Positions 8,735 through 16,400 of a DNA stretch of 37,236 bases are shown in pieces (position 1 is the first letter of the stretch; the number at the start of each line of letters is the position of its first letter). Position numbers and translations under genes: made by a program. The notes below the pieces were generated by a model, which saw nothing but the letters and a program-made list of their open reading frames with translations, was not told the origin of the DNA and ran no database searches. Source of the DNA: Bacteroidales bacterium (GTDB lineage: Bacteria; Bacteroidota; Bacteroidia; Bacteroidales; Bacteroidaceae); contig SFJN01000015.1 in assembly GCA_004555055.1 (NCBI GenBank), positions 1 to 37,236 on the forward strand, given 5' to 3'.

Positions 8735-9646
8735 ATGTCAGAAAACTATAGCCTCAGTCATTTGAAGGAGCTCGAAGCCGAGTCCATATATATTATCCGC
8801 GAAGTGGCAGCGGAATTCGAAAACCCTGTGATGCTCTATTCCATCGGAAAGGATTCGAGCGTCATGGTACGTCTTGCCGAGAAGGCCTTTGCGCCCGGCA
8901 AGGTCCCGTTCCCCCTTATGCACATCGATTCGAAGTGGAAGTTCCGCGAGATGATAGAGTTCCGCGACCGTTACGCTGCCGAGCACGGATGGGACCTCAT
9001 TGTCGAGAGCAACGAGGAAGCCTTCAAGGCCGGCGTCGGCCCCTTCACCCATGGGTCGAAGGTGCATACCGACCTGATGAAGACGCAGGCACTGCTCGCC
9101 GCACTCGACAAGCACAAGTTTGACGCTGCATTCGGCGGTGCACGGCGTGACGAGGAAAAGAGCCGTGCCAAGGAGCGCATCTTCTCCTTCCGCGACCAGT
9201 TTCACCAGTGGGACCCGAAGAACCAGCGTCCCGAACTGTGGGACATCTACAATGCCCGCGTGCGCAAGGGCGAAAGCATCCGCGTGTTCCCCCTCAGCAA
9301 CTGGACGGAACTCGACATCTGGCAGTATATCCGCCTTGAGCACATCCCCATTGTACCGCTCTATTTTGCCAAGGAGCGTCCCGTCATCAACCTCGACGGC
9401 CAACTCATCATGCCCGATGACGACCGCCTGCCTGCAGAATACCGCGACCGCATCGAGACGAAGAAAATCCGTTTCCGCACCCTCGGATGCTGGCCGCTCA
9501 CGGGAGCCATCGAGAGCGAGGCGGACACCATCGAAAAGATTGTGGAGGAGATGATGACCACCACGAAGTCGGAACGTACCACCCGCGTCATCGACTTCGA
9601 CCAGGAGGCCTCCATGGAACAGAAAAAGCGCGAGGGATACTTCTGA
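8735..9646 (+). CDS. cysD: Sulfate adenylyltransferase subunit 2 (PP-loop ATPase)
   Basis: 303 residues, full length for CysD. With the GTPase CysN it makes APS from ATP and sulfate. The PP-loop SIGKDSSVM (36-44) binds ATP; further conserved blocks are PLMHIDSKWKFREM, FDAAFGGARRDEEKSRAKER, RVFPLSNWTELDIWQYI and FRTLGCWPLTGAIES. The C-terminal SERTTRVIDFDQEASMEQKKREGYF is also typical, so the gene is intact. The odd point is its right neighbour: cysN normally follows directly, but here 301 bp of non-coding DNA and a terminator follow. CysD needs CysN for normal activity, so cysN must be elsewhere or the pathway is incomplete. Confidence 0.96.
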   Translation: MSENYSLSHLKELEAESIYIIREVAAEFENPVMLYSIGKDSSVMVRLAEKAFAPGKVPFPLMHIDSKWKFREMIEFRDRYAAEHGWDLIVESNEEAFKAGVGPFTHGSKVHTDLMKTQALLAALDKHKFDAAFGGARRDEEKSRAKERIFSFRDQFHQWDPKNQRPELWDIYNARVRKGESIRVFPLSNWTELDIWQYIRLEHIPIVPLYFAKERPVINLDGQLIMPDDDRLPAEYRDRIETKKIRFRTLGCWPLTGAIESEADTIEKIVEEMMTTTKSERTTRVIDFDQEASMEQKKREGYF

Positions 9647-9947
9647 GCGCCTTGTCCGACGGACACCGCTCCGGAAGTGGTATAAAATATTATATGAATG
9701 GCAGCCCCATCGGCAAATATGCTGGCGGGGCTGTCGGTGTATGGTGCTCGCATGGTTGTGAAAACAGTCGGAAACCACAGTTTATAGCTGGTGGAAATGA
9801 CCCATAGGTCACTAATTTATAGCACACCCCTATAGCACACTCCCAAAAAGAAAGTCCCCGGACAAGATTTGCATCTTGTGCCGGGGGCATTTCATTTTCG
9901 TATGATAGGGTGAATGTTGTTTGCGCTGTGCGGTGACTCAAGAAACC
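9647..9947. other. Intergenic region after cysD, no cysN remnant seen
   Basis: The stretch holds a small inverted repeat (CAGCCCC at 9702-9708 with GGGGCTG at 9727-9733) and a terminator at 9856-9886. I translated it by eye for the CysN start (GTPase motif DDGKSTLIGRL) and found none. Confidence 0.5.
9854..9888. terminator. Bidirectional terminator between cysD and the DUF5606 gene
   Basis: CCCCGG-a-CAAGAT (9856-9868) pairs with ATCTTG-tg-CCGGGG (9873-9886) around a 4-nt loop. T-rich DNA follows on both strands (CATTTCATTTTC plus; CTTTCTTTTTGG minus), and the flanking genes converge. Confidence 0.8.
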
Positions 9948-10394
9948 TTACTGTGCCTGGTCTTCTTCGCCTTCGTTGACGGTCATCTCGTTGGAGGGAG
10001 CCTTCTCCACGAAGGTGGTGTATCCAGCCTCGATGAGGATGTTATACCACTGCACGAGTTTGCGGATGTCGGAAAAGTGTACGCGGTCGCGGTCCCAGTT
10101 GGGGAGGGCCTTGTCCATGATTTCCTGGAGGGTGTCTTCGTTGGCCTCCTTGTGGCTCACCTCGGTCTTGCCCTGAAGGGCATCGTAGAGGTTCTGGAAC
10201 ACCTGCATGAGGTTTACGTCGTCGCTGTCGGTGTACATGCTGACGTCGCCGAGCGATGTGACGCGGTCGTGCATGCCTGCGGGGAAACGGCGGTGCTGGG
10301 CATCGAGGGTTTCGACGATGAGGGTGCGGTTGCCGCGTGATACAAGTTTATAGAGACCAGGTTTGCCGGAGATGGCGAGGATGATGTCTTGCAT
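9948..10394 (-). CDS. DUF5606 domain protein
   Basis: 148 residues. The N-terminal block MQDIILAISGKPGLYKLVSR, a later DRVTSLGDVSMYTDSDDVNL and HFSDIRKLVQWYNILIEAG match the Bacteroidetes-specific DUF5606 family as I recall it. No catalytic motif is visible; it is predicted cytoplasmic and soluble. The family is widely conserved in the phylum with no known function that I can name. The C-terminus is acidic (EGEEDQAQ). It has its own -7 box at 10472-10479 and ends in the bidirectional terminator. Confidence 0.88.
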   Translation of the reverse strand: MQDIILAISGKPGLYKLVSRGNRTLIVETLDAQHRRFPAGMHDRVTSLGDVSMYTDSDDVNLMQVFQNLYDALQGKTEVSHKEANEDTLQEIMDKALPNWDRDRVHFSDIRKLVQWYNILIEAGYTTFVEKAPSNEMTVNEGEEDQAQ

Positions 10395-10471
10395 GGCTAT
10401 ATATCAGAAATATAGATGTGAAGATGAAATAAAATGGTGTTTGTATGTCTTTCTTCGAAAAGATATCGTGG

Positions 10472-10479
10472 CAAAGTTA
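10472..10479 (-). promoter_or_regulatory. Candidate -7 box for the DUF5606 gene
   Basis: CAAAGTTA on the plus strand reads TAACTTTG on the minus strand, a perfect TAnnTTTG. I see no convincing -33 TTTG at the right distance. The leader would be about 70-75 nt. Confidence 0.5.
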
Positions 10480-10602
10480 GCAATTTCTTTCCGTTTGCGT
10501 GTATGTTGCGGTGTAAAAAACGCATGGTTACCCGTTTTTCGTCATCCGAATGGCGGCGTTTCGGTCGTTTTTCCGTTGTGCCGTCGTGTAATCCTGCGTT
10601 AT

Positions 10603-11445
10603 TCAGCGCCGGGTGTAGCGGCGGTATTTCAGTGCCGGCACGCCGAGCGCCATAAGGGCATACAGGCGGTGTCCCTCGGGCAGGTGCAGCAGCTGTGCCG
10701 TGCGGCGTGGACCGAAGAGTTTGCAGGCCGTCTGCACGAATCCCAGATAGATTTGCGAAATGCCGTGGGCTTCGGCCATGAGCGAGGCATTCTGGTAGGC
10801 AAGGTTGCAGTCCTGCCATCCGAAGTCGTAGCCTTTGGGTGCTGAAAATGCCATGATGACGTTGGCGTTGCACACCGAAGGGCGCTCCCCTGCCTCCCAG
10901 CGTTTGCGGAAAGCCTCGAGGGCAGGAGCCTGACGGTAGAGGTCGGCCAGGAAAAGTTTTGTCAGGGGGCGTACGATGGGGTGGAGGAGTATGCGTGCCA
11001 GCCGGAGAAAGAAGCGCATGGTGGCATCCTCGATATGCTGGATTTCCTGACTGTCGCGGATGACGCTGACGCGGATGCGGCGTGAATTCTCCGCTGTGGG
11101 GGCATAGCGTGCGGCCTCGAGTACATCGCTGATGACGTTGTCCGGTACGGGGCGAGAGGTGATGCTGCGGTTGGTACGCCGGCTGCGCATGAGTTCGAGT
11201 ACGCTTTCGGGCGAAGGCAACCGTTTCTCCTCCACCTGGACAATGTTTTCGGGAGGAAACGCAGGATGTTGCAGGGCACTGGAAGGGCAGAGGGCGGCAC
11301 AATGTCCGCAGGCAATGCATTCCTCGGGGCGTTGGACCATGGGCACGGTCTTTTCGGTGGCCTGCACAAGTACGTTCTGCGGGCATTCGCGGGCACAGGC
11401 TCCGCAGCGCAGGCATAGTTCTGGAATGATACGGATGGCTTTCAT
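10603..11445 (-). CDS. Ferredoxin-nitroreductase fusion protein
   Basis: 280 residues from the chosen ATG at 11445. Residues 1-60 hold two [4Fe-4S] ferredoxin motifs: CLRCGACARECP (Cys11, 14, 17, 21) and CIACGHCAALCP (Cys43, 46, 49, 53). From about residue 82 a nitroreductase-type FMN domain begins with the RSRRTNRSI phosphate-binding motif and continues with LEAARYAPTAEN and WQDCNLAYQNASLMAEAHG. The pair suggests an FMN oxidoreductase supplied with electrons through its own iron-sulfur clusters; the substrate is unknown. An upstream ATG at 11463 would add six residues, but the -7 box lies between the two, so a transcript from it could only use 11445. It is 208 bp from the DUF5606 gene and need not be in the same operon. 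Confidence 0.9.
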   Translation of the reverse strand: MKAIRIIPELCLRCGACARECPQNVLVQATEKTVPMVQRPEECIACGHCAALCPSSALQHPAFPPENIVQVEEKRLPSPESVLELMRSRRTNRSITSRPVPDNVISDVLEAARYAPTAENSRRIRVSVIRDSQEIQHIEDATMRFFLRLARILLHPIVRPLTKLFLADLYRQAPALEAFRKRWEAGERPSVCNANVIMAFSAPKGYDFGWQDCNLAYQNASLMAEAHGISQIYLGFVQTACKLFGPRRTAQLLHLPEGHRLYALMALGVPALKYRRYTRR

Positions 11446-11450
11446 GGTGG

Positions 11451-11479
11451 CAAAGTTACGCATTTATTATGGTTGCAAG
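11451..11479 (-). promoter_or_regulatory. Promoter overlapping the start of the ferredoxin-nitroreductase gene
   Basis: On the minus strand TAACTTTG (11458-11451) is a perfect TAnnTTTG box only 5 bp from the ATG at 11445. CTTG (11479-11476) lies 17 bp further upstream, slightly short of the usual 19-20. The expected start site would be at or next to the ATG. Confidence 0.5.
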
Positions 11480-11763
11480 CCTTTTTCGCAGGGGTAAATT
11501 TGACTTTATGCCAAGATGTTCCTTTTGGCATCGCTCACTTGCTTATTAATACAGACAGGAAGTGCCGTTTTACGATTCCAGTGTCGTCGTCCGTGACATG
11601 GCAGGCAAGGATGATTTTCGGGGACGAGGCCTTTCATGCGGTTGCCGGATGATATCATGGAAATGAAGGCTGAAAGGCTGGAATTTTCAGAAATGAAGGT
11701 ATCAAAGACAGTGCTTGGATTCAAGCCAACCGGACGAGTGTGCAATATTTCCCGATGTCCTTT
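11464..11763. other. Non-coding DNA left of the insertion sequence
   Basis: 300 bp without a supported gene. It has a plus-strand promoter-like pair (GTTG 11472-11475, 19 bp, TAAATTTG 11495-11502) and a small hairpin (ATGCCAA 11508-11514, TTGGCAT 11525-11531). An open frame from 11636 runs straight into the insertion sequence, so it could be a remnant of an interrupted gene, but the protein sequence is not recognisable. Confidence 0.4.
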
Positions 11764-11788
11764 GGCGCACCTGCAAAAACCTGTGTTT
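11764..11788 (+). repeat. Left terminal inverted repeat of the insertion sequence
   Basis: 25 bp, perfect reverse complement of both right-end copies (13281-13305 and 13319-13343). Confidence 0.9.
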
Positions 11789-11801
11789 CCGTTTATTACC
11801 T

Positions 11802-11832
11802 TTTGCTATAAAATTTCTTTGTTGTACCTTTG
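11802..11832 (+). promoter_or_regulatory. Transposase promoter
   Basis: TTTG (11802-11805), 19 bp, TACCTTTG (11825-11832): a textbook Bacteroides promoter inside the left end. The leader to the ATG at 11854 is only about 15 nt. Confidence 0.75.
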
Positions 11833-11853
11833 TCTTTCCAAAGTCATATAGCA

Positions 11854-12264
11854 ATGTCAGAGAATGCATTAGTAAAGCTATTAAGCTATATACTCCCTTC
11901 GGAGTTCAACGAATATTTTGACCTTACCGACGTCAAGGAAGAAGAACGTGGTGTGGAGAAGATACTCCATCTGTATCTTCACGAGAAGAACATTCAGCCG
12001 GATGGTCACACAGAGCTGTCTCCCAACGGTTTTTATCCGGAATCATGCATCAACCACTTTCCTCTCAACGAGCACCGTACCGTTCTGCACGTATGCCGCC
12101 GACGTTGGAAGGACGGTGTGGGTAAGACGTATAGCAGGGACTGGGAGTTGACAGCAAAAGGTACACGGCATACTAAAGAGTTTGCCGCTTTTTTAAAAGA
12201 ATTCCTTGGATACATCCCCGATTACAGCCAGATCACTCCAGAAACCGTATCACATCAAGGCTGA
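11854..12264 (+). CDS. Transposase N-terminal protein (first ORF of the insertion sequence)
   Basis: 136 residues. The ATG at 11854 (MSENALVKLL) is preferred over a codon at 11830 that lies in the promoter. The sequence has a start like the small N-terminal proteins of ISAon1-type elements, with a basic middle (VCRRRWKDGVGKTYSRDWELT) fit for DNA binding and an FLKEFLGYIPDYS end at which the catalytic ORF takes over. It stops at a TGA followed by C (12262-12265). The second ORF is in the +1 frame and overlaps by about 60 bp. It may act alone as a DNA-binding protein or be joined to the second ORF by frameshifting. Confidence 0.8.
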   Translation: MSENALVKLLSYILPSEFNEYFDLTDVKEEERGVEKILHLYLHEKNIQPDGHTELSPNGFYPESCINHFPLNEHRTVLHVCRRRWKDGVGKTYSRDWELTAKGTRHTKEFAAFLKEFLGYIPDYSQITPETVSHQG

Positions 12265-13282
12265 CGAGTTCGAACGTGCCTACAAGGATTTCCTCAGCGG
12301 TTACCGTACCTGGAAAGAACTGGCACATGCAGAGGACTGGCTTGTCTTCTACAAGAACATAGGGCCACATCTGAGCATTGACGAGACAGCGCTCTCTGAC
12401 GGTGAACTTTATACAATAATCTCCAACAAGGCTGCCCATGGCGGCAAGGGAGCCATCGTGGCTATTGTCAAGGGAACCAAGGTTGAGGATGTCGTAAAGG
12501 CATTGATGCATATCCTTTGGTACGAGAGGGCTAAGGTGCTTGAGGTAACGATGGACTTCTCCGAGAGTATGCATTCCATAGTAAAGCAGTGCTTTCCGTA
12601 TGCCACGATAACAATTGACCGCTTCCATGTTCAGAAGGACTGCTACGATGCCATGCAGCAAGTGCGTATCAAGCATAGGCGCGAGGCTCAACGTGCCGAG
12701 ATGGAAGCGCGCGAGCAGCACAAACTCCGTAACAAGAAGAATGCTGAAGCACGAAAGAAACGCCTTGCGAAGAACGGAGGCAAACGGAAAGGAAAACAAG
12801 GACGGAAGCCCAACCGTAAGAATGAGAAGTACGAGCCTGTGAGGCTGTCAAACGGAGATACCGTCTGTGAACTCCTGACACGTTCACGCTATCTGCTGAT
12901 GACATCGGCAGATAAATGGACTACGAGTCAGGAAATCCGTGCAAGACTGCTGTTTGAACTCTATCCTGACATGAAGACCGCGTATTCGCTCTCGCACTCT
13001 TTGCGCATGATTTTCAATAACAAAAACGCCACAAAGGAAAGCGGGAAGAAAAGCCTTGCCCAATGGTATGCAAAAGTCGGAGAATTCGGAGATGACAACT
13101 TCAACACTGTTGCAGCAACCATCTATGAGCGGCAGGGAGAAATACTCAACTACTTCATCAATAGGTCCACCAATGCGTCTGCAGAATCTCTTAATTCAAA
13201 GATTAAGCAGTTTCGCGCACAACTGCATGGGGTCATCGATGTAAAGTTCTTCTTATTCAGACTCTCAAAGATATTTGGCTAA
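12206..13282 (+). CDS. DDE transposase catalytic protein (second ORF of the insertion sequence)
   Basis: About 358 residues, frame open from 12197. It carries the DDE transposase plan of ISL3-like enzymes: LSIDETALSDGELYTI (first Asp), a second Asp in TITIDRFHVQKDCYDAM, and the final Glu in NRSTNASAESLNSKIKQFRAQL. A highly basic insert (about residues 165-210, many Lys and Arg) lies between the second Asp and the Glu. There is no good start codon (TTG at 12206), so translation probably depends on a +1 (or -2) shift from the first ORF. The stop codon TAA (13280-13282) touches the right inverted repeat, showing the ORF reaches the end of the element intact. Whether the shift is programmed or a mutation is open. 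Confidence 0.82.
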   Translation: MDTSPITARSLQKPYHIKADEFERAYKDFLSGYRTWKELAHAEDWLVFYKNIGPHLSIDETALSDGELYTIISNKAAHGGKGAIVAIVKGTKVEDVVKALMHILWYERAKVLEVTMDFSESMHSIVKQCFPYATITIDRFHVQKDCYDAMQQVRIKHRREAQRAEMEAREQHKLRNKKNAEARKKRLAKNGGKRKGKQGRKPNRKNEKYEPVRLSNGDTVCELLTRSRYLLMTSADKWTTSQEIRARLLFELYPDMKTAYSLSHSLRMIFNNKNATKESGKKSLAQWYAKVGEFGDDNFNTVAATIYERQGEILNYFINRSTNASAESLNSKIKQFRAQLHGVIDVKFFLFRLSKIFG

Positions 13283-13343
13283 ACACAGGTTTTTGCAGGT
13301 GCGCCAAGATATTTGGCTAAACACAGGTTTTTGCAGGTGCGCC
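13268..13343 (+). repeat. Tandem duplication of the insertion sequence right end
   Basis: Two identical 38-bp units (13268-13305 and 13306-13343). Each ends with the complete 25-bp inverted repeat, so the element has two usable right ends. Confidence 0.9.
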
Positions 13344-13413
13344 GATATTTCTGAAAATTTCGGTATAATCATGCATACAAACGGTATAAAGACAATAAGC
13401 AGAAGGTATACAT

Positions 13414-13445
13414 CTTGATGTATAAAGCAAAAAACATTAAATTTG
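13414..13445 (+). promoter_or_regulatory. Promoter of the giant glycosidase gene
   Basis: CTTG (13414-13417), 20 bp, TAAATTTG (13438-13445), a perfect -7 box. Predicted start near 13452, 45 nt ahead of the ATG at 13498. It lies 70 bp outside the insertion sequence, so the gene does not depend on an outward promoter from it. Confidence 0.65.
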
Positions 13446-13497
13446 TAGGCGCAAAGGCTAAAGCATCAGACGAAAACCATAAAATATATCTTTTCAA

Positions 13498-16400
13498 ATG
13501 AAGTCTACAAAATCATTGTGGATATCCCTTCTCCTTGTGTTCTTCTCATGGATGACGGCATCGGCTCTGACCTTAAACAGCGGCAGCCGGTACCGTCTGA
13601 AAAACGTGGCCACATCGAGATACTTGGGTACGAACAGCCAAAGCGCCAACAACTCAAAACTCTATCTGGAGACGCTCGACACCAGCAGCGAATACCAGAT
13701 CTGGACACTCCAGCAGACTGGCACCAAATGGTGTCTGTACAACGCGACGTACAACTTCGGACTGGACATTGCGCCCACACAGTCGTACCCCGTCCTTTGG
13801 ACCTATAGTTCGAGCAACGAGAACCAGCAGTTTACCATTACCAATGTCAGCGACGACATCTTCCTGCTGAGCTGCACCCCAAGTTCCACCACCTACTACC
13901 TGGGCTATTCCGCGTCCGGCACCACATACTCCGTGACACGCAGCACCTCGTCCACAGCAAGCCGGTTCGTCTTCGAACTCTGCGACGATTCCGGCTCTTC
14001 CATCGTCGTGGACGAGAACGCCACCAACATGGACGAATGGCCCACTGACACCGACTGGCAGGACGAGACTTCATTCGGCACGAACAAGGAGGCGGGCCAT
14101 GCCACCATGATTCCCTACCGCACCACTACCGCCCTACAGGCCGATGCCGCCTACGACAAACCATGGCTGACACCGGAAAGCACGGACTATCTGAACCTCA
14201 ACGGCACCTGGGACTTCATGTATGTGGCAAGCACCAGTCTGAGACCCTCGAACACCGAGATGTACGCCATCAGCCGCACGGACTTCACAAAAGGCAGTTC
14301 GTGGGGAACAATTCCCGTACCCTCGTGCATCGAAATGCAGGGATATGACAAGCCTATATATGTAAATGTGAACTATCCCTTCACGGACAATCCCCCATAC
14401 ACCGTCATCACCGCCTCCGGCATCGGTGCCAGCCCCGTGGCCACCTACCGCCGTACCTTCCAGATTCCCACAAGCTGGGACGGCCGCCGCATATTCTGGC
14501 ACAGCGACGGACTCTACAGCGGAGCATATCTGTGGGTCAACGGCTACTATGTGGGCTACACCCAGGGCGGAAACAACGATGCCGAGTTCGACATCACCCC
14601 CTACGTCAACACCGGCGAGAACTCCATCGCCATACAACTGTTCAAATGGACCGATGCCTCGTACCTCGAAGGCCAGGACATGTGGCACATGAGCGGCCTG
14701 CACCGCGACGTTTACCTCTACTCCACCCCCAAGGCCTTCGTACGCGACCACTACATCACCGCATCGCTCAATACCTCAGACTACGCTTCGGGAACCTTCA
14801 ACGTGGCAATGGAAGTCGACAACCGCGATGCCCTGACCACCACAAAGACCCTCGCCATCACCCTCAACGACCCTGAAGGGAATGCCGTCTACACCACCAC
14901 AAAGAGCGTCTCGCTCAGCGCAACCACGACCTCCAGCACGGTAAATGTCAGCACCTCGCTCAGCAACCTCAAGCCCTGGACGGCAGAAACGCCCAACCTC
15001 TATACGCTCATCGTCAGCCAACGCGATGCCAGCGGCAACGAAGAGATGGCCTTTGCCACAAAATACGGTTTCCGCGACATCACCATCAGCAGCAAGGTGG
15101 TGAAGATCAACGGCCAGCGGGTATTTTTCCGAGGTGTCAACACCCAGGATACGCAACCCGAGACCGGACGAAGCATCAGCATGGAGACCATGCTCCGCGA
15201 CATCGAACTCATGAAACAGGGCAACGTCAACACGGTCCGCACCTCGCACTATCCCCGACAGCCCAAGATGTACGCCATGTTCGACTACTACGGACTCTAC
15301 GTCATGGACGAGGCCGACGTGGAATGCCACAAGGCTTGGGAGGACGGCAAGAACATTCCCGGCACGACCTCATGGAAAAACCAGTTCCTCGACCGCACGG
15401 AACGCATGGTCTACGGCCACCGCAACCATCCCTCCATCATTTTCTGGAGCCTCGGCAACGAATGCGGTACGGGCAGCAATTTCCAAAGCACCTACAACCG
15501 CTGCAAGGCACTCGACTCCCGACCCGTTCACTATGAAGGCGCCACACGCGGCGGAACGTCCTATACCGACCTGCAGTCGGTGATGTACCCCACCATCAGT
15601 TCCGTACAATCTTCTGCGAACTCGGCGTCGAAGCCCTATTTCATGTGCGAATATGCACACGCCATGGGTAATGCCATCGGAAACCTCAAGGAATACTGGG
15701 ACATCATCGAAAGCAGCAGCTACGGCATCGGAGGATGCATCTGGGACTGGGTAGACCAAAGCATCTACGACCCGGCATACATCGGGCAGAAGACCAACGG
15801 CTACGACCACTACATCTCGGGCTACGACATGCCGGGACCGCATCAGGGCAACTTCGTCAACAACGGCATCATCTGTGCCGACCGCACATGGAGTGCCGAA
15901 CTCACCGAAGTAAAAAAGGTGTACCAGCCTGCCAAGATGACATGGAGCAACGGCAAGCTGACAATCACGAACAAATTTGCCTTCACCGACCTTGCCGATG
16001 TCTTCGAACTTTATTACGCCGTCGTCACCGACGGAAACGTGGTAAGCGGGGGCACACGCCCACTCTCCAGCGTGAAACCCGGCAACAGCACCACCCTCAG
16101 CATTCCCTGCTCCGGCGAGTTCCTCAACGTCGAACTCCGTCTGAAAGCCGATATGCCCTGGGCCGAAAAGGGATATGCACAATGCACCGAACAGTTCGCT
16201 GTAAACGACCCCGGCGCCGTACTACCCACACATTCCGCCACCGGTACACTCACACTGTCCACAGGCAGCAGCACCTATACCCTGACCAGCGACCACATCA
16301 GTTTCGTCATCGGCACCGACGGTTTCATCGACTCCTTCGTGAGCAACGGCATCAACATGCTGGCAACCACAAACGCCATCAACCAACCGGCATATTCCAA

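Larger units (their letters stand above)
11764..13343 (+). mobile_element. Insertion sequence, ISL3/ISAon1-like, with duplicated right end
   Basis: The left inverted repeat (11764-11788) starts GGCGCACCTGCAAAAACCTG and its exact 25-bp reverse complement occurs at 13281-13305 and again at 13319-13343. The element therefore measures 1542 bp to the first right end or 1580 bp to the second. Inside are two overlapping transposase ORFs and their own promoter. The two-ORF design (short N-terminal protein and DDE protein) resembles the ISAon1-type transposases common in Bacteroidetes; I assign the group from memory. No clear target-site duplication is visible: the 8 bases outside the left end (TGTCCTTT) do not match those outside either right end. 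Confidence 0.85.

Noticed and set aside
11636..11851. A 71-codon frame entering the insertion sequence
   Set aside because: It crosses the left inverted repeat and has no recognisable product; at most it is a remnant.
12192..12198. TTTAAAA, a classic -1 slippery heptamer in the transposase overlap
   Set aside because: A -1 shift there leads to the wrong frame; the second ORF is in the +1 frame.
11756..13351. Target-site duplication around the insertion sequence
   Set aside because: Eight bases left of 11764 (TGTCCTTT) do not match those after 13305 or 13343.
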